Assembly: GCA_000688775.2 (NCBI GenBank)
Contig: CP007628.2
Location: forward strand, 620,001-684,000
DNA length: 64,000 bases
Reading direction: 5' to 3'
Source of the DNA: Streptococcus sp. VT 162
GTDB taxonomy: Bacteria > Bacillota > Bacilli > Lactobacillales > Streptococcaceae
The notes beneath the pieces are model-generated. The model was not told the origin of the DNA, did not search any database, and worked only from the letters and a program-made list of their open reading frames with translations. Positions 45,976 through 55,252 of this stretch are shown here, in pieces. Every line of letters starts with the position of its first letter. Position 1 is the stretch's first letter. The position numbers and the translations under genes are program-made.

Positions 45976-46568
45976 TCTCATTTAGTAGCCAATAAGTACA
46001 GTAAAGAAAGATCAGGGATAACCCCCTGGTCTTTTTTCTATGATTCAGAATAATGAAATATGATAAATTAAACTATTTACCAGTATGGTATATGACTATT
46101 GCTAAATCTCTTCTGATTTTTACTTATATAAAATAGTTTGGATAATTATTAAGGTGTATCAAACTTATAAATAAATGGAACGTTTTGTGCATTGTTCCTT
46201 TCTGTTTGTTTAAAAGAGAAGTTGTTCGTAAGTGTTCACTATACTTAAAGAAACTTCAGTCTGATGAAAGAATTAATTTTTATGGCAGTAATTTTACACT
46301 GTGTCAATATTTTCAAAAGACAATAACCTCATAATATTACAAAAAAAGTTAATTTTGTTTTATAATGAAACTAAAGGAGGTTTCTATATTAAAAATAGAA
46401 CAAATATGATAAATATTGCACTCACATATAGTTATGAAACATGTTAATATGATGTAACTTATTCAATAACCCTCATGGATTTCAACGAATTCGAAAGGAG
46501 ATGAGTGTTGAGGTTTTATAATCATAGTTTGTCGTTTTAATGTTTTCGGTAATTTAGAAAGGAAGATT
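45976..46568. other. intergenic region before the second Cna-type adhesin
   Basis: 593 bp, very AT-rich. A terminator is at 46007-46036. A promoter may lie at TTACAA (46337-46342) and TATAAT (46361-46366), giving a leader of about 195 nt. In that leader AAAGGAGG at 46373-46380 has no ATG after it, and AAAGGAG at 46494-46500 is followed by a TTG (46508) that opens a 10-codon frame ending at 46540. No RNA gene or mobile element recognised. Confidence 0.5.
46007..46036 (+). terminator. terminator after the first Cna-type adhesin
   Basis: AAAGATCAGGG pairs with CCCTGGTCTTT (one G-T pair) and is followed by T6. Confidence 0.85.
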
Positions 46569-49500
46569 ATGAAGAACAAGAAATTTTGGTTGCCCATCCT
46601 AACTTCTCTGGCCTGTTTGCTAGGGATAATCTTTGCTCCAAATTCAGTTCAAGCAAAGGAACTGAAGAACGTTATCAGTAATATTGGAATTTGGGAGGTT
46701 GATAATGGTAAGTTTATAAAACCGGATGCGAATGGTGTTTATACACTTTCACCTGAACATCATAACTACTCAAATTATAAATTCACTGTTGATTACGATT
46801 TGAGCGCCTATGATGGTAAATTAGAGGACGGTGATACCTTTACCTTTACTGTTCCGAGCCCTTTAACTGTTAGAAATGAAACTTTTGATTTAAAAGATAA
46901 GGAAACAGATCTCGTTATCGGAGAAACTCAAATTGTATCAAACGGGGATAATAATGGTGGTAAGGCAACTATTACATTAAAAAATCTGAAAACCTATCTT
47001 GAGAAAAAAGGTGGCTATCAAGTCCAAAACGTTAAAGGAAATTTCTTTGTTGGTTTTAGTTCTAAAAATGAATTAAGCAATGAAACGCTCCGTTTTGATA
47101 AAACGGAAACCATAAATGAAATTACACACCAAATTAAGGTAAAAAGAGGTGAAGCATCTGATTATTCTGAAGGAATCGGTCGAGCTAATTTCAATAAATA
47201 TCATGGTTTGATTTACAAAGAGGATTGGACATCAAAGGCTCTAAATAAGAGTGGAAAATACTTACACAGCTGGTATGTTCGTGTTAATCCGAAACAAGCA
47301 GCCTATAATAAAATTGAAATTCATGACTGGGTAGATCCAAACGCTTCGCCAATGCAGATGATCCCTGAAACATTTAGCGTCACGGCAGGTTGGTATGATC
47401 AATATTATTACTTTAAAGATGAGGTTGTCTTAGAAGCTGGTAAGGATTACCAAGTAAAATGGAATGATTCTTACACAGAATTTACTTTAACAATTAACAA
47501 TGCATCTTCAATTCTTGCGAAGAACGGTAAACCAGCAGCATTTCGAATTAATTATAAAACAAGTGCTCCAGCTGATGGCACGCAAGTCCAAAACAATGCT
47601 GAAATGAAGGGTGATGACCAGATTCTAACATATGACGACTATAGTAATAAGACAGTCGTTAAGCAAATCGGAAACTCAGTCGTTGCTTCTGGTGGTACAA
47701 TTCAGTTAGAAACTGGTTACCGTATCATTCTTTACAAGGTCGACGAGCTGACTCATGACCGTCTAAAAGGAGCAAAATTCAAGATTACTCCTCCGGCAGG
47801 AGCTACGGCTAAAGAGGAAATTGTAACGACAAATGATGACGGAATTGCTGAGTCATCTATTTACTCAGAAAGTGATATCAAGAAAGGGAACTTTACAGTA
47901 ACCGAGATTGAAGCTCCTGAGGGATATGAGTTGAATCCTACTCCATTTGAGATGACTGTTGGACAAGATGGAGCTATCAAAACAGTTACAAATAAACGTA
48001 GCAAAGCTAAAGTTAAGATTAAGGCTAATAAAAAACTTACAGGACGTGAGTTGAAGGCTGAAGAGTTTGAATTCACTTTAACAGATCAAGATGGTAAGGT
48101 GAAAGAAACTGTGAAGAATGACAAAGACGGAAACGTTGCTTTCTCAGAATTGGAATTCGACAAAGCAGGAACTTATACCTTTAAAATTGCTGAAAAAGCT
48201 GGCAGTGATACAAGCATCAAGTACGACACTAAAACTGTTACGGCTACAGTTACTGTAGCGGACAAGGGTAAAGGTGCACTTGAAGCAACTGTTTCTTACG
48301 ATGATGAAAAAGCATTCGAGAATACTTACACTCCAGCAAAAACGGAAGTTTCTGTTAAGAAAGTATGGAAGGACGAGAACAACCAAGATGGTAAACGCCC
48401 ATCTTCTGTCACAGTTAAATTGCTTGCAGATGGTCAAGATACTGGTAAAACACTTGAATTGACTGAAGCAAATGGTTGGGCTGGAAGCTTCAAAGATCTT
48501 GATGCTGATAAAGGCGGAACACCTATTAAGTACACAGTAGTAGAAGTAACTGTTGCTGGTTACACTTCTGAAGTTACTGGTGACGCTGCATCTGGATTCA
48601 CTATCACAAATAGCTATTTACCAGAAACAGTTGTTGTAAAAGCAACTAAGAACTGGGATGACGCGAACAACCAAGACGGCAAACGTCCATCCAAGATTAC
48701 AATCAATCTTTTAGCAGACGGTCAGCAAATTGATTCGAAAGAAGTTCAAGCAGCTGCGGACGGAACTTGGACTGTCGAATTCACGAAATTAGCAAAATAT
48801 AAAGCTGGTAAAGAAATCAAATACACTGTAACAGAAGAAGCCGTAGCAGAATACGAAGCGACTATTACAGACTTTACCATCACAAACAAATATGCTCCTA
48901 AAGAAATTGACTACAAGGTAACAAAAGTATGGAACGATGCGAACAACCAAGATGGTAAACGTCCTGAGTCCGTAACGGTTCAACTTTATAAAAAAGTTGG
49001 AGATGCAGATCCAGTAGCCGTTGAAGATAAGAAATTGACCTTAACAGCTAAGGAAAAGACTGATGATAACACTTGGGTAGCATCCTTCACCAATCTTCCA
49101 CAATACGAAGCTGGAAAAGAAATCACCTATTCTATCAAGGAAGTGGATGTACCAGCTGGTTACGAAGCCTCTGTGACTGGTCAAGTAGTGACAAACACCT
49201 ATAACCCAGAAACAGTTGTTCTTTCAGGAACTAAGGTTTGGAAAGATAACAACAACCAAGACGGCAAACGAACAAGATCTGTGAAAGTTCAAATTCTTAA
49301 CGGCGACAAGGTTGTTCAAGAAATTGAAGTTTCAGAAGCAACTGGCTGGAAGTTTGAATCTAAAAAACTTCCTAAGTATGAGAATGGTAAAGAAATCAAG
49401 TATACTGTCAAAGAAACTGCTATGACAGAATACAAAGCAACCATCACTACAGATAAGGATGGCAAGTACACCATTACCAACGAACATACTCCAGAAAAAA

Positions 49501-49931
49501 CAGCTGTAAAAGGTCATAAGATCTGGAAAGATGAAGATAACAAAGATGGCATCCGTCCAGCATCTATCACCGTAAAACTTCTTGCAGATGGTAAGGAAAC
49601 TGGTCAGACAGCTACAGTGTCAGAAACAAGTGGCTGGACTTATGAGTTTACAGGTCTTGATCGTTATCAAGAAGGTAAGGAGATTGCCTACACTGTTGAA
49701 GAAGTGAATGTTCCAGATGGTTATACAGCTTCAGTAGAAGGTTACAACATTACAAATACACACACTCCTGAAAAACCAACACCTGGTAAACCAAATGAAC
49801 CAGGTAAGCCTAAAAAAGGTGGGGAATTACCTAATACAGGAAGCGAGTCTAACCAAGCGACTCTAGTAGCGGGAATCGCCCTTCTTGGATTGGGAACAGG
49901 ATTCTTGGCAAGACGCAAAAAAGAAGATTAA
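46569..49931 (+). CDS. Cna-type LPxTG adhesin with five Cna-B repeats
   Basis: 1120-residue surface protein, frame intact. Signal peptide cut near VQAKEL; N-terminal collagen-adhesin-like region (about 33-375, ISNIGIWEVDNGK onward); a SpaA-type domain (LYKVDELTHDRLKGAKF at about 390 to APEGYELNPTPFEM); a Spy0128/FctA-like pilin domain (VKIKANKKLTGRELKAEEF, about 480-590); then five Cna-B repeats of about 90 residues, each opening with a form of KVWKDENNQDGKRP. A Pro/Lys linker leads to LPNTGSESNQ, a hydrophobic span and RRKKED. The second Asn/Asp and the Lys in the Cna-B units fit self-made isopeptide bonds. The ligand is unknown. AAAGGAAG precedes the ATG. Confidence 0.9.
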   Translation: MKNKKFWLPILTSLACLLGIIFAPNSVQAKELKNVISNIGIWEVDNGKFIKPDANGVYTLSPEHHNYSNYKFTVDYDLSAYDGKLEDGDTFTFTVPSPLTVRNETFDLKDKETDLVIGETQIVSNGDNNGGKATITLKNLKTYLEKKGGYQVQNVKGNFFVGFSSKNELSNETLRFDKTETINEITHQIKVKRGEASDYSEGIGRANFNKYHGLIYKEDWTSKALNKSGKYLHSWYVRVNPKQAAYNKIEIHDWVDPNASPMQMIPETFSVTAGWYDQYYYFKDEVVLEAGKDYQVKWNDSYTEFTLTINNASSILAKNGKPAAFRINYKTSAPADGTQVQNNAEMKGDDQILTYDDYSNKTVVKQIGNSVVASGGTIQLETGYRIILYKVDELTHDRLKGAKFKITPPAGATAKEEIVTTNDDGIAESSIYSESDIKKGNFTVTEIEAPEGYELNPTPFEMTVGQDGAIKTVTNKRSKAKVKIKANKKLTGRELKAEEFEFTLTDQDGKVKETVKNDKDGNVAFSELEFDKAGTYTFKIAEKAGSDTSIKYDTKTVTATVTVADKGKGALEATVSYDDEKAFENTYTPAKTEVSVKKVWKDENNQDGKRPSSVTVKLLADGQDTGKTLELTEANGWAGSFKDLDADKGGTPIKYTVVEVTVAGYTSEVTGDAASGFTITNSYLPETVVVKATKNWDDANNQDGKRPSKITINLLADGQQIDSKEVQAAADGTWTVEFTKLAKYKAGKEIKYTVTEEAVAEYEATITDFTITNKYAPKEIDYKVTKVWNDANNQDGKRPESVTVQLYKKVGDADPVAVEDKKLTLTAKEKTDDNTWVASFTNLPQYEAGKEITYSIKEVDVPAGYEASVTGQVVTNTYNPETVVLSGTKVWKDNNNQDGKRTRSVKVQILNGDKVVQEIEVSEATGWKFESKKLPKYENGKEIKYTVKETAMTEYKATITTDKDGKYTITNEHTPEKTAVKGHKIWKDEDNKDGIRPASITVKLLADGKETGQTATVSETSGWTYEFTGLDRYQEGKEIAYTVEEVNVPDGYTASVEGYNITNTHTPEKPTPGKPNEPGKPKKGGELPNTGSESNQATLVAGIALLGLGTGFLARRKKED

Positions 49932-49984
49932 GTTTTTTAAACGGTATCTTTCACGAAATGTTGCAACGCAGTTTAAAAGTAGAA

Positions 49985-50019
49985 ACAAGTGTCAATGGAA
50001 ATTGGCACTTGTTTTTTTT
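49985..50019 (+). terminator. terminator after the second Cna-type adhesin
   Basis: 12-bp stem (49985-49996 with 50001-50012; one G-T pair), then T8. Confidence 0.85.
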
Positions 50020-50138
50020 GTAACTGACCCTGGTTCTACTACCGGATACAAGTGGATAGTTACCACTTACTGAAAAGCTATTGTTTTTATGATGAAATCC
50101 TCTATAATAGGTGACAAATAGAAAAGGAGATGTTGCAT

Positions 50139-50879
50139 ATGATTGAAACAAGATTACAAGATAAATTGAAGTCAGGTTTGGAGGTAGAAAATTTTCAAAA
50201 AGATGGGGCTATCTATCTGTCTCTTAATCCTGATTATCTATCTGGAGATAATGCTAAATACATGACTATGTATAACCGTTTGGCTCGCTGGTATGATATG
50301 AGTGAGAAATGGATAGGACCGCTTCTCCACGGCAAGGCAATTGACAAGTTGAGAAGGGATTTGATGGAGGAAATAGAATGGAAAGATAATTTATCTGTTC
50401 TTTATGTCTCTATCGGGACTGGTCAAGATCTCCGTTATATTCCTGAGACAATTGACCTGAAAAGTTTAGACTTTGTAGGGGTAGATATTTCTATCAGTAT
50501 GCTAAAAAAATGCCAGAAATCTTGTGCTAAAAAGACCAATCTGCAACTTTTCCATGCTTGCGCGGAGGATCTCCCCTTTGCGGATAATAGTTTTGACATT
50601 GTCTACCATATTGGCGGAATCAATTTTTTCAATGATAAGGCCAAGGCTATGCAGGAAATGCTACGAGTGGCGAAGCCAGGAACCAAGCTTTTAATCGCAG
50701 ATGAGACGGCTGACTATGTGGATCAGCAATATAAGAAAAATCATTTTAGTAAGGATTATTTTAAAGACGCTACTGTTGATTTGAGTGAAATTGAGAATGC
50801 TGTTCCAAGTGAAGTTAAGGAAAAGGAATTGAAACTTCTATGGGATGGCAAATTCTATGCCTTAACATTTAGGAAATAA
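50139..50879 (+). CDS. class I SAM-dependent methyltransferase
   Basis: 246-residue Rossmann-fold methyltransferase (Methyltransf_11/UbiE-like). The SAM-binding motif I reads LYVSIGTGQDLRY (near residue 85), motif II has FVGVDISISML, and the post-motifs are AEDLPFADNSFDIVYH and MLRVAKPGTKLLIADET. The acceptor is unknown. An ATG at 50130 opens the frame but overlaps AAAGGAGA; the ATG at 50139 has a 9-nt spacing and is chosen. A promoter (TATAAT about 50104-50109) gives a single-gene unit ending in a bidirectional terminator. Confidence 0.88.
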   Translation: MIETRLQDKLKSGLEVENFQKDGAIYLSLNPDYLSGDNAKYMTMYNRLARWYDMSEKWIGPLLHGKAIDKLRRDLMEEIEWKDNLSVLYVSIGTGQDLRYIPETIDLKSLDFVGVDISISMLKKCQKSCAKKTNLQLFHACAEDLPFADNSFDIVYHIGGINFFNDKAKAMQEMLRVAKPGTKLLIADETADYVDQQYKKNHFSKDYFKDATVDLSEIENAVPSEVKEKELKLLWDGKFYALTFRK

Positions 50880-50921
50880 GAAAAGTATCTTGGTAGAGCA
50901 TAGAAAACGAGTTGTGAAGAA

Positions 50922-50966
50922 AAAAACATTCCCTCAGACGGCTGTCTGAGGGAATGTTTTTTTATG
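50922..50966. terminator. bidirectional terminator
   Basis: A stem of up to 18 bp (about 50922-50939 with 50944-50961) with A6 before and T7 after. It lies between the convergent methyltransferase and DUF3397 genes and touches the stop of the latter. Confidence 0.9.
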
Positions 50967-51315
50967 GGAGCATCATCAATTCGACAATCATAGCTATGTA
51001 GATGATTAAGGTAAGGAGAAAACCGGCTCTCCAGAAGAATTTGATGAATTTAGGGTAATAAAAACTTCGTTTTTTGACAAGGAAAAAGACTACAAGGAGG
51101 ATTGCTAGGAGAGAAAGTGCGACTCCAAGTCGCGGTAGAAAGTTGTGGATAAAGGCTTTAGCAGTAATCAGATAGTACTCAAATACCAAAAGTGGAAAAG
51201 CTAGATCTGCGAAATTAAATCCTATTTTCCTAAGTCCAAAAAGCTTGGTGACAATAAAGCAAACCACCAAGGTTAATATCAATAATAAAATAGATGCTAT
51301 TTTCATTAAAATCAT
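50962..51315 (-). CDS. DUF3397-like membrane protein
   Basis: 117 residues with four likely membrane helices (about 3-22, 32-50, 62-78, 92-112), the size and shape of the DUF3397 family of Firmicutes; no function is known. Candidate starts are the ATGs at 51321, 51315 and 51306. On the reverse strand TGA-TACAAT (51330-51322) is an extended -10 whose start site would be at about 51315, so the ATG there would be at the 5' end of the message (leaderless). There is no convincing Shine-Dalgarno site for any of the three. It is divergent from mnmL. Confidence 0.72.
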   Translation of the reverse strand: MILMKIASILLLILTLVVCFIVTKLFGLRKIGFNFADLAFPLLVFEYYLITAKAFIHNFLPRLGVALSLLAILLVVFFLVKKRSFYYPKFIKFFWRAGFLLTLIIYIAMIVELMMLP

Positions 51316-51321
51316 ACCCAT

Positions 51322-51330
51322 ATTGTATCA
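51322..51330 (-). promoter_or_regulatory. extended -10 promoter of the DUF3397 gene
   Basis: TGA-TACAAT read on the reverse strand; the predicted start site falls on or next to the ATG at 51315. Confidence 0.5.
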
Positions 51331-51385
51331 TAAAAAAACGCTAAAGGAAATGAGAAACAAGGGAATTTGTAGGAAAGTCAGGCTT

Positions 51386-51414
51386 TTGAGATTGTAGGTG
51401 TTTTTTGTTATAAT
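51386..51414 (+). promoter_or_regulatory. promoter of mnmL, leaderless start
   Basis: TTGAGA (51386-51391), 17 bp, extended -10 TGT-TATAAT (51406-51414). The start site expected 7 nt later is 51421, directly before the ATG at 51422. Confidence 0.75.
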
Positions 51415-51421
51415 GAAAGTT

Positions 51422-52369
51422 ATGAAATCTTATAATACCTTGAATGATTATTATCGAAAACTTTTTGGAGAAAAGACTTTCAAAGTTCCTATTGATGCGG
51501 GATTTGACTGTCCCAATCGGGATGGAACTGTAGCTCATGGTGGTTGTACTTTTTGTACGGTTTCTGGTTCTGGAGATGCTATTGTAGCACCAGATGCCCC
51601 TATCCGTGATCAATTTTATAAGGAAATTGACTTTATGCATCGCAAATGGCCAGATGTTCAGAAGTACTTAGTTTATTTTCAAAATTTTACCAATACCCAT
51701 GAAAAGGTGGAAGTGATTCGGGAGCGATATGAGCAGGCTATCAATGAGCCAGGTGTAGTAGGGATCAATATCGGAACGCGGCCAGACTGTTTACCCGATG
51801 AAACCATCGAATATTTGGCTGAGTTGTCAGAGCGTATGCATGTGACGGTAGAATTGGGCTTACAGACTACTTTTGAAACAACTTCTGACTTGATTAACCG
51901 TGCCCATTCTTATGAATTGTATGTGGAAACAGTAAAACGCTTGAGGAAATATCCCAAGATTGAGATTGTTTCCCATTTGATTAATGGTCTGCCTGGTGAG
52001 ACTCATGAGATGATGGTTGAAAATGTCCGTCGCTGTGTTAGGGATAATGATATACAAGGTATTAAGCTGCACTTGCTTCACCTCATGACCAATACGCGCA
52101 TGCAGCGGGATTACCACGAAGGACGCTTGCAACTGATGAGTCAGGATGAGTATGTCAAGGTCATCTGTGATCAGTTGGAAATCATTCCCAAGCATATCGT
52201 CATCCACCGAATAACGGGAGATGCGCCTAGAGATATGCTGATTGGTCCCATGTGGAGCCTCAATAAATGGGAAGTGCTAAATGCTATTGAAACTGAGATG
52301 CGCCGTCGCGGAAGTGTGCAAGGATGCAAGGCTGTAAAACAGGAGTTTAAAAATGAAAAGACCACTTGA
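51422..52369 (+). CDS. mnmL: radical SAM tRNA-modification protein MnmL (YtqA)
   Basis: 315-residue radical SAM enzyme of the TIGR01212/YtqA family. The cluster-binding cysteines are in CPNRDGTVAHGGCTFC (about residues 27-42). Members of this family, with MnmM, have been tied to the cmnm5 to mnm5 branch of wobble-uridine modification in Gram-positive bacteria; I rely on memory for that role. Other marks are NIGTRPDCL, ELGLQTT, HLINGLPGE and HLLHLMTNT. The ATG at 51422 is preferred because the ATGs at 51398 and 51413 lie in the promoter. Its 3' end overlaps mnmM by 17 nt, which supports a shared pathway. Confidence 0.88.
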   Translation: MKSYNTLNDYYRKLFGEKTFKVPIDAGFDCPNRDGTVAHGGCTFCTVSGSGDAIVAPDAPIRDQFYKEIDFMHRKWPDVQKYLVYFQNFTNTHEKVEVIRERYEQAINEPGVVGINIGTRPDCLPDETIEYLAELSERMHVTVELGLQTTFETTSDLINRAHSYELYVETVKRLRKYPKIEIVSHLINGLPGETHEMMVENVRRCVRDNDIQGIKLHLLHLMTNTRMQRDYHEGRLQLMSQDEYVKVICDQLEIIPKHIVIHRITGDAPRDMLIGPMWSLNKWEVLNAIETEMRRRGSVQGCKAVKQEFKNEKTT

Positions 52370-52910
52370 GATGGCACATGATTTTTTGGCGGAAGTTGTG
52401 ACAAAAGAGGATATCGTAGTGGATGCGACCATGGGTAATGGTCATGATACCCTTTTTTTAGCCAAGCTAGCCAAGCAAGTCTATGCCTTTGATATCCAAG
52501 ACAAGGCTTTGGAGAAAACCCAAGAGCGTTTGGATCAGGCTGGAATGACAAATGCCCAGTTAATCTTGCAAGGGCATGAGACGCTTGACCAGTTTGTGAC
52601 AGAAGCTAAGGCAGGGATTTTTAATCTGGGTTATTTGCCTTCTGCTGACAAATCCGTCATCACTCAACCTCAGACTACTATCGAAGCCTTAGAAAAGCTT
52701 TGCCATTTGCTTGTCAAAGGAGGACGGATTGCTATCATGATTTACTATGGTCATGAAGGAGGAGACACCGAGAGGGATGCTGTGTTGGATTTTGTTTGCC
52801 AGTTGAACCAACAAGAGTATACAGCTACCATTTATCGGACACTCAACCAAGTTAATAATCCACCGTTTTTAGTTATGATTGAAAGATTAGAAAGGTATAG
52901 ACATGGATAA
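52353..52910 (+). CDS. mnmM: tRNA wobble-uridine methyltransferase MnmM (YtqB)
   Basis: 185-residue class I methyltransferase of the YtqB/rRNA_methylase family. MnmM methylates nm5U34 to mnm5U34 in bacteria that lack the MnmC fusion. SAM-binding motif: VVDATMGNGHDTLFLA (about residues 22-37); then FDIQDKAL and the NLGYLPSADK motif (N-L-G-Y-L-P, typical of this family). The end has NNPPFLVMIERL. It overlaps mnmL by 17 nt and the next gene by 8 nt. Confidence 0.9.
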   Translation: MKRPLEMAHDFLAEVVTKEDIVVDATMGNGHDTLFLAKLAKQVYAFDIQDKALEKTQERLDQAGMTNAQLILQGHETLDQFVTEAKAGIFNLGYLPSADKSVITQPQTTIEALEKLCHLLVKGGRIAIMIYYGHEGGDTERDAVLDFVCQLNQQEYTATIYRTLNQVNNPPFLVMIERLERYRHG

Positions 52911-53157
52911 ACAATACCTTCGTGAGAAGCTTGAGGCAATGCGCCATAATTTTGTCGAGTCAACGCATCACGAGCGAGCCGTCGGGGTGCTCGACGAAGC
53001 ACATATGAGCAAGAAAATGCTTAAAATCAAGAAAAAATTAGTGGCTCTTGAAATGGAACGATGCCAGAAAAAAATTGAGCACAAAGACTGTTCTAAGATT
53101 GATCAGAAAATCCAAGAGCAAAAGGAGATTTTTGAATCTTGTTGTAAAAAAGATTAA
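52903..53157 (+). CDS. small conserved hypothetical protein
   Basis: 84-residue, highly charged, mostly helical protein (Lys, Glu, Arg about 40 percent) with a HNFVESTHHERAVGVLDEAH segment at residues 15-34 described as His-rich, and a Cys-Cys pair near the C-terminus (SCCKKD). No family recognised. It overlaps mnmM by 8 nt and ends 11 bp before the antiporter, so it is part of the operon. A coiled-coil or RNA-binding protein are possible, but nothing proves either. Confidence 0.7.
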   Translation: MDKQYLREKLEAMRHNFVESTHHERAVGVLDEAHMSKKMLKIKKKLVALEMERCQKKIEHKDCSKIDQKIQEQKEIFESCCKKD

Positions 53158-53168
53158 GGAGGAATTGT

Positions 53169-55223
53169 GTGGAATTACTCATTTACTTGATTCTATTTTT
53201 ATTTGTCTTAATCATTTCAACTACGACCAATAAACTTCTGCCTTTTTTGCCCCTTCCTCTTGTACAAATTCTTTTGGGGATTGGGATTGGTTTATTTGTT
53301 CCCGATGCGGACTTTCATCTCAATACAGAGCTGTTTCTGGCCATGGTTATTGGTCCCTTACTTTTCCGGGAGGCAGAAGAAGCGGATATTACGTCCATTT
53401 TGAAGCATTGGCGGATTGTCGTCTTTCTGATCTTCCCTGTGATTTTTATCTCGACCTTAAGCTTAGGGGGCATGGCTCACTTCCTTTGGATGACTCTTCC
53501 TTTGGCTGCCTGTTTAGCAGTTGGAGCGGCACTTGGCCCAACAGATTTGGTTGCCTTTGCGTCTCTTTCTGAACGTTTTCGTTTTCCTAAACGGGTTTCC
53601 AATATCCTAAAAGGGGAAGGGCTCTTAAATGACGCTTCTGGTTTGGTTGCCTTTCAGATGGCTCTTGCTGCTTGGACAACAGGAACTTTTTCTCTCAGCC
53701 AAGCTGGGACTTCCCTAGCACTTTCTATCCTTGGTGGTTTTGTAGTCGGTTTTGTGACGGCTATGGTCAATCGTTTCTTGCATACCTTTTTACTGAGTGT
53801 GCGAGCGATAGATATAGCCAGTGAACTATTGCTAGAGCTAAGTTTGCCACTCATGACTTTTTTTATCGCAGAAGAGTTTCATGTTTCAGGGATTATCGCA
53901 GTAGTGGTTGCAGGTATTTTGAAGGCCAGTCGCTTTAAGAAAATTACGCTCCTTGAGGCTCAAGTTGACACCGTGACGGAGACCGTCTGGCATACCGTGA
54001 CCTTTATGCTAAATGGATCAGTCTTTGTTCTCTTGGGAATGGAATTAGAGTTGATTGCGGAGCCAATTTTGTCTAATTCTATCTACAATCCCCTTCTTTT
54101 ACTGCTTTCAGTTGTCGTTCTGACCTTCTTGCTTTTTGTGATCCGCTTTGTCATGATTGCTGGTTTTTACTTTGTGAGGACGCGTCGACTCAAGAAAAAA
54201 ATTCATAAGTACATGAAAGATATGCTTCTTTTGACCTTCTCTGGTGTCAAAGGGACAGTATCTATCGCGACCATTCTCCTCATACCAAGTCATTTGGAGC
54301 AGGAATATCCTCTGTTGCTCTTTCTTGTAGCAGGCGTTACACTATTGAGCTTTCTAATGGGTTTACTTGTCCTCCCTCACTTATCTGAAGAACAAGAGGA
54401 AAGCAAGGATCATTTGATGCATATTGCGATTTTGAATGATGTAGCTGCAGAATTAGAAAAAGAACTGGACCATCACAAGAATAAACTTCCTCTTTATGCA
54501 GCTATTGATAATTATCATGGTCGAATTGAAAATCTCATCCTTAGTCTGGAAAATAAGAGAGTCCAAGAGGACTGGGAGTCCCTCAAACTTCTTATCTTGA
54601 GTATTGAGAGTGATGGTTTGGAGCAAGCCTACGAGGAAAATAGAATCAGTGAGCGTGGCTATCGAGTTTACCAACGTTACCTAAAAAACATGGAGCAGAG
54701 TATCAATCGGAATTTCGCTTCTAGAGTGACTTATTACTTCCTAGTCTCCTTACGGATACTGCGCTTTCTACTCCATGAAATGTTTACCTTTGGTAAGACC
54801 TTTCGCAGTTGGATGAATGAAGAATCTCGTAAACTACTAGCAGTTGACTATGATCAGATTTCAGAGTTGTATTTGGAAAATACAGAGCTGATTATCGAGA
54901 GTTTGGAAAACCTCAAAGGGGTTTACAAGAGTTCTCTGATTAGTTTTATGCAAGAGTCTCGTCTACGCGAGACGGCCATTATCGGAAGTGGTGCTTTTGT
55001 TGAGCGGGTTATCAATCGCATCAAACCAAACAATATCGATGAAATGCTACGAGGCTACTATCTCGAACGTAAGGCAATCTTTGAATATGAAGAAGCTAAA
55101 CTGATAACAGCCAAGTATGCCAAAAAACTACGACAAAATGTGAATAATTTAGAAAATTATTCTCTGAAAGAAGCCGCAAATACTTTACCTTATGATATGC
55201 TAGATTTAATTAGAAGAACTTAG
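53169..55223 (+). CDS. CPA1-family Na+/H+ antiporter, GTG start
   Basis: 684-residue cation/proton antiporter. The first 410 residues hold about 12 membrane helices, with the family's LGPTDLVAFA-type motif (AALGPTDLVAFASL, near residue 120; many homologues have DPTD/DP-V here), KGEGLLNDASGLVAF carrying the ND pair that binds the ion, and SGVKGTVSIATILLIP. The last 270 residues form a cytoplasmic, mostly helical domain, as in NhaP/YjcE-like proteins. It helps control internal pH and sodium. The start is GTG at 53169, 6-7 nt after AAGGAGG (53157 region). It is the fourth gene of the mnmL operon. Confidence 0.9.
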   Translation: MELLIYLILFLFVLIISTTTNKLLPFLPLPLVQILLGIGIGLFVPDADFHLNTELFLAMVIGPLLFREAEEADITSILKHWRIVVFLIFPVIFISTLSLGGMAHFLWMTLPLAACLAVGAALGPTDLVAFASLSERFRFPKRVSNILKGEGLLNDASGLVAFQMALAAWTTGTFSLSQAGTSLALSILGGFVVGFVTAMVNRFLHTFLLSVRAIDIASELLLELSLPLMTFFIAEEFHVSGIIAVVVAGILKASRFKKITLLEAQVDTVTETVWHTVTFMLNGSVFVLLGMELELIAEPILSNSIYNPLLLLLSVVVLTFLLFVIRFVMIAGFYFVRTRRLKKKIHKYMKDMLLLTFSGVKGTVSIATILLIPSHLEQEYPLLLFLVAGVTLLSFLMGLLVLPHLSEEQEESKDHLMHIAILNDVAAELEKELDHHKNKLPLYAAIDNYHGRIENLILSLENKRVQEDWESLKLLILSIESDGLEQAYEENRISERGYRVYQRYLKNMEQSINRNFASRVTYYFLVSLRILRFLLHEMFTFGKTFRSWMNEESRKLLAVDYDQISELYLENTELIIESLENLKGVYKSSLISFMQESRLRETAIIGSGAFVERVINRIKPNNIDEMLRGYYLERKAIFEYEEAKLITAKYAKKLRQNVNNLENYSLKEAANTLPYDMLDLIRRT

Positions 55224-55252
55224 ATGATGAAGAAAATGACGGAGGATGGAAC

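Noticed and set aside
43109..49931. Pilus island
   Set aside because: Cna-B and Spy0128-like domains are present, but there is no class C sortase, no second pilin gene and no clear pilin motif. Both proteins look like single anchored adhesins.
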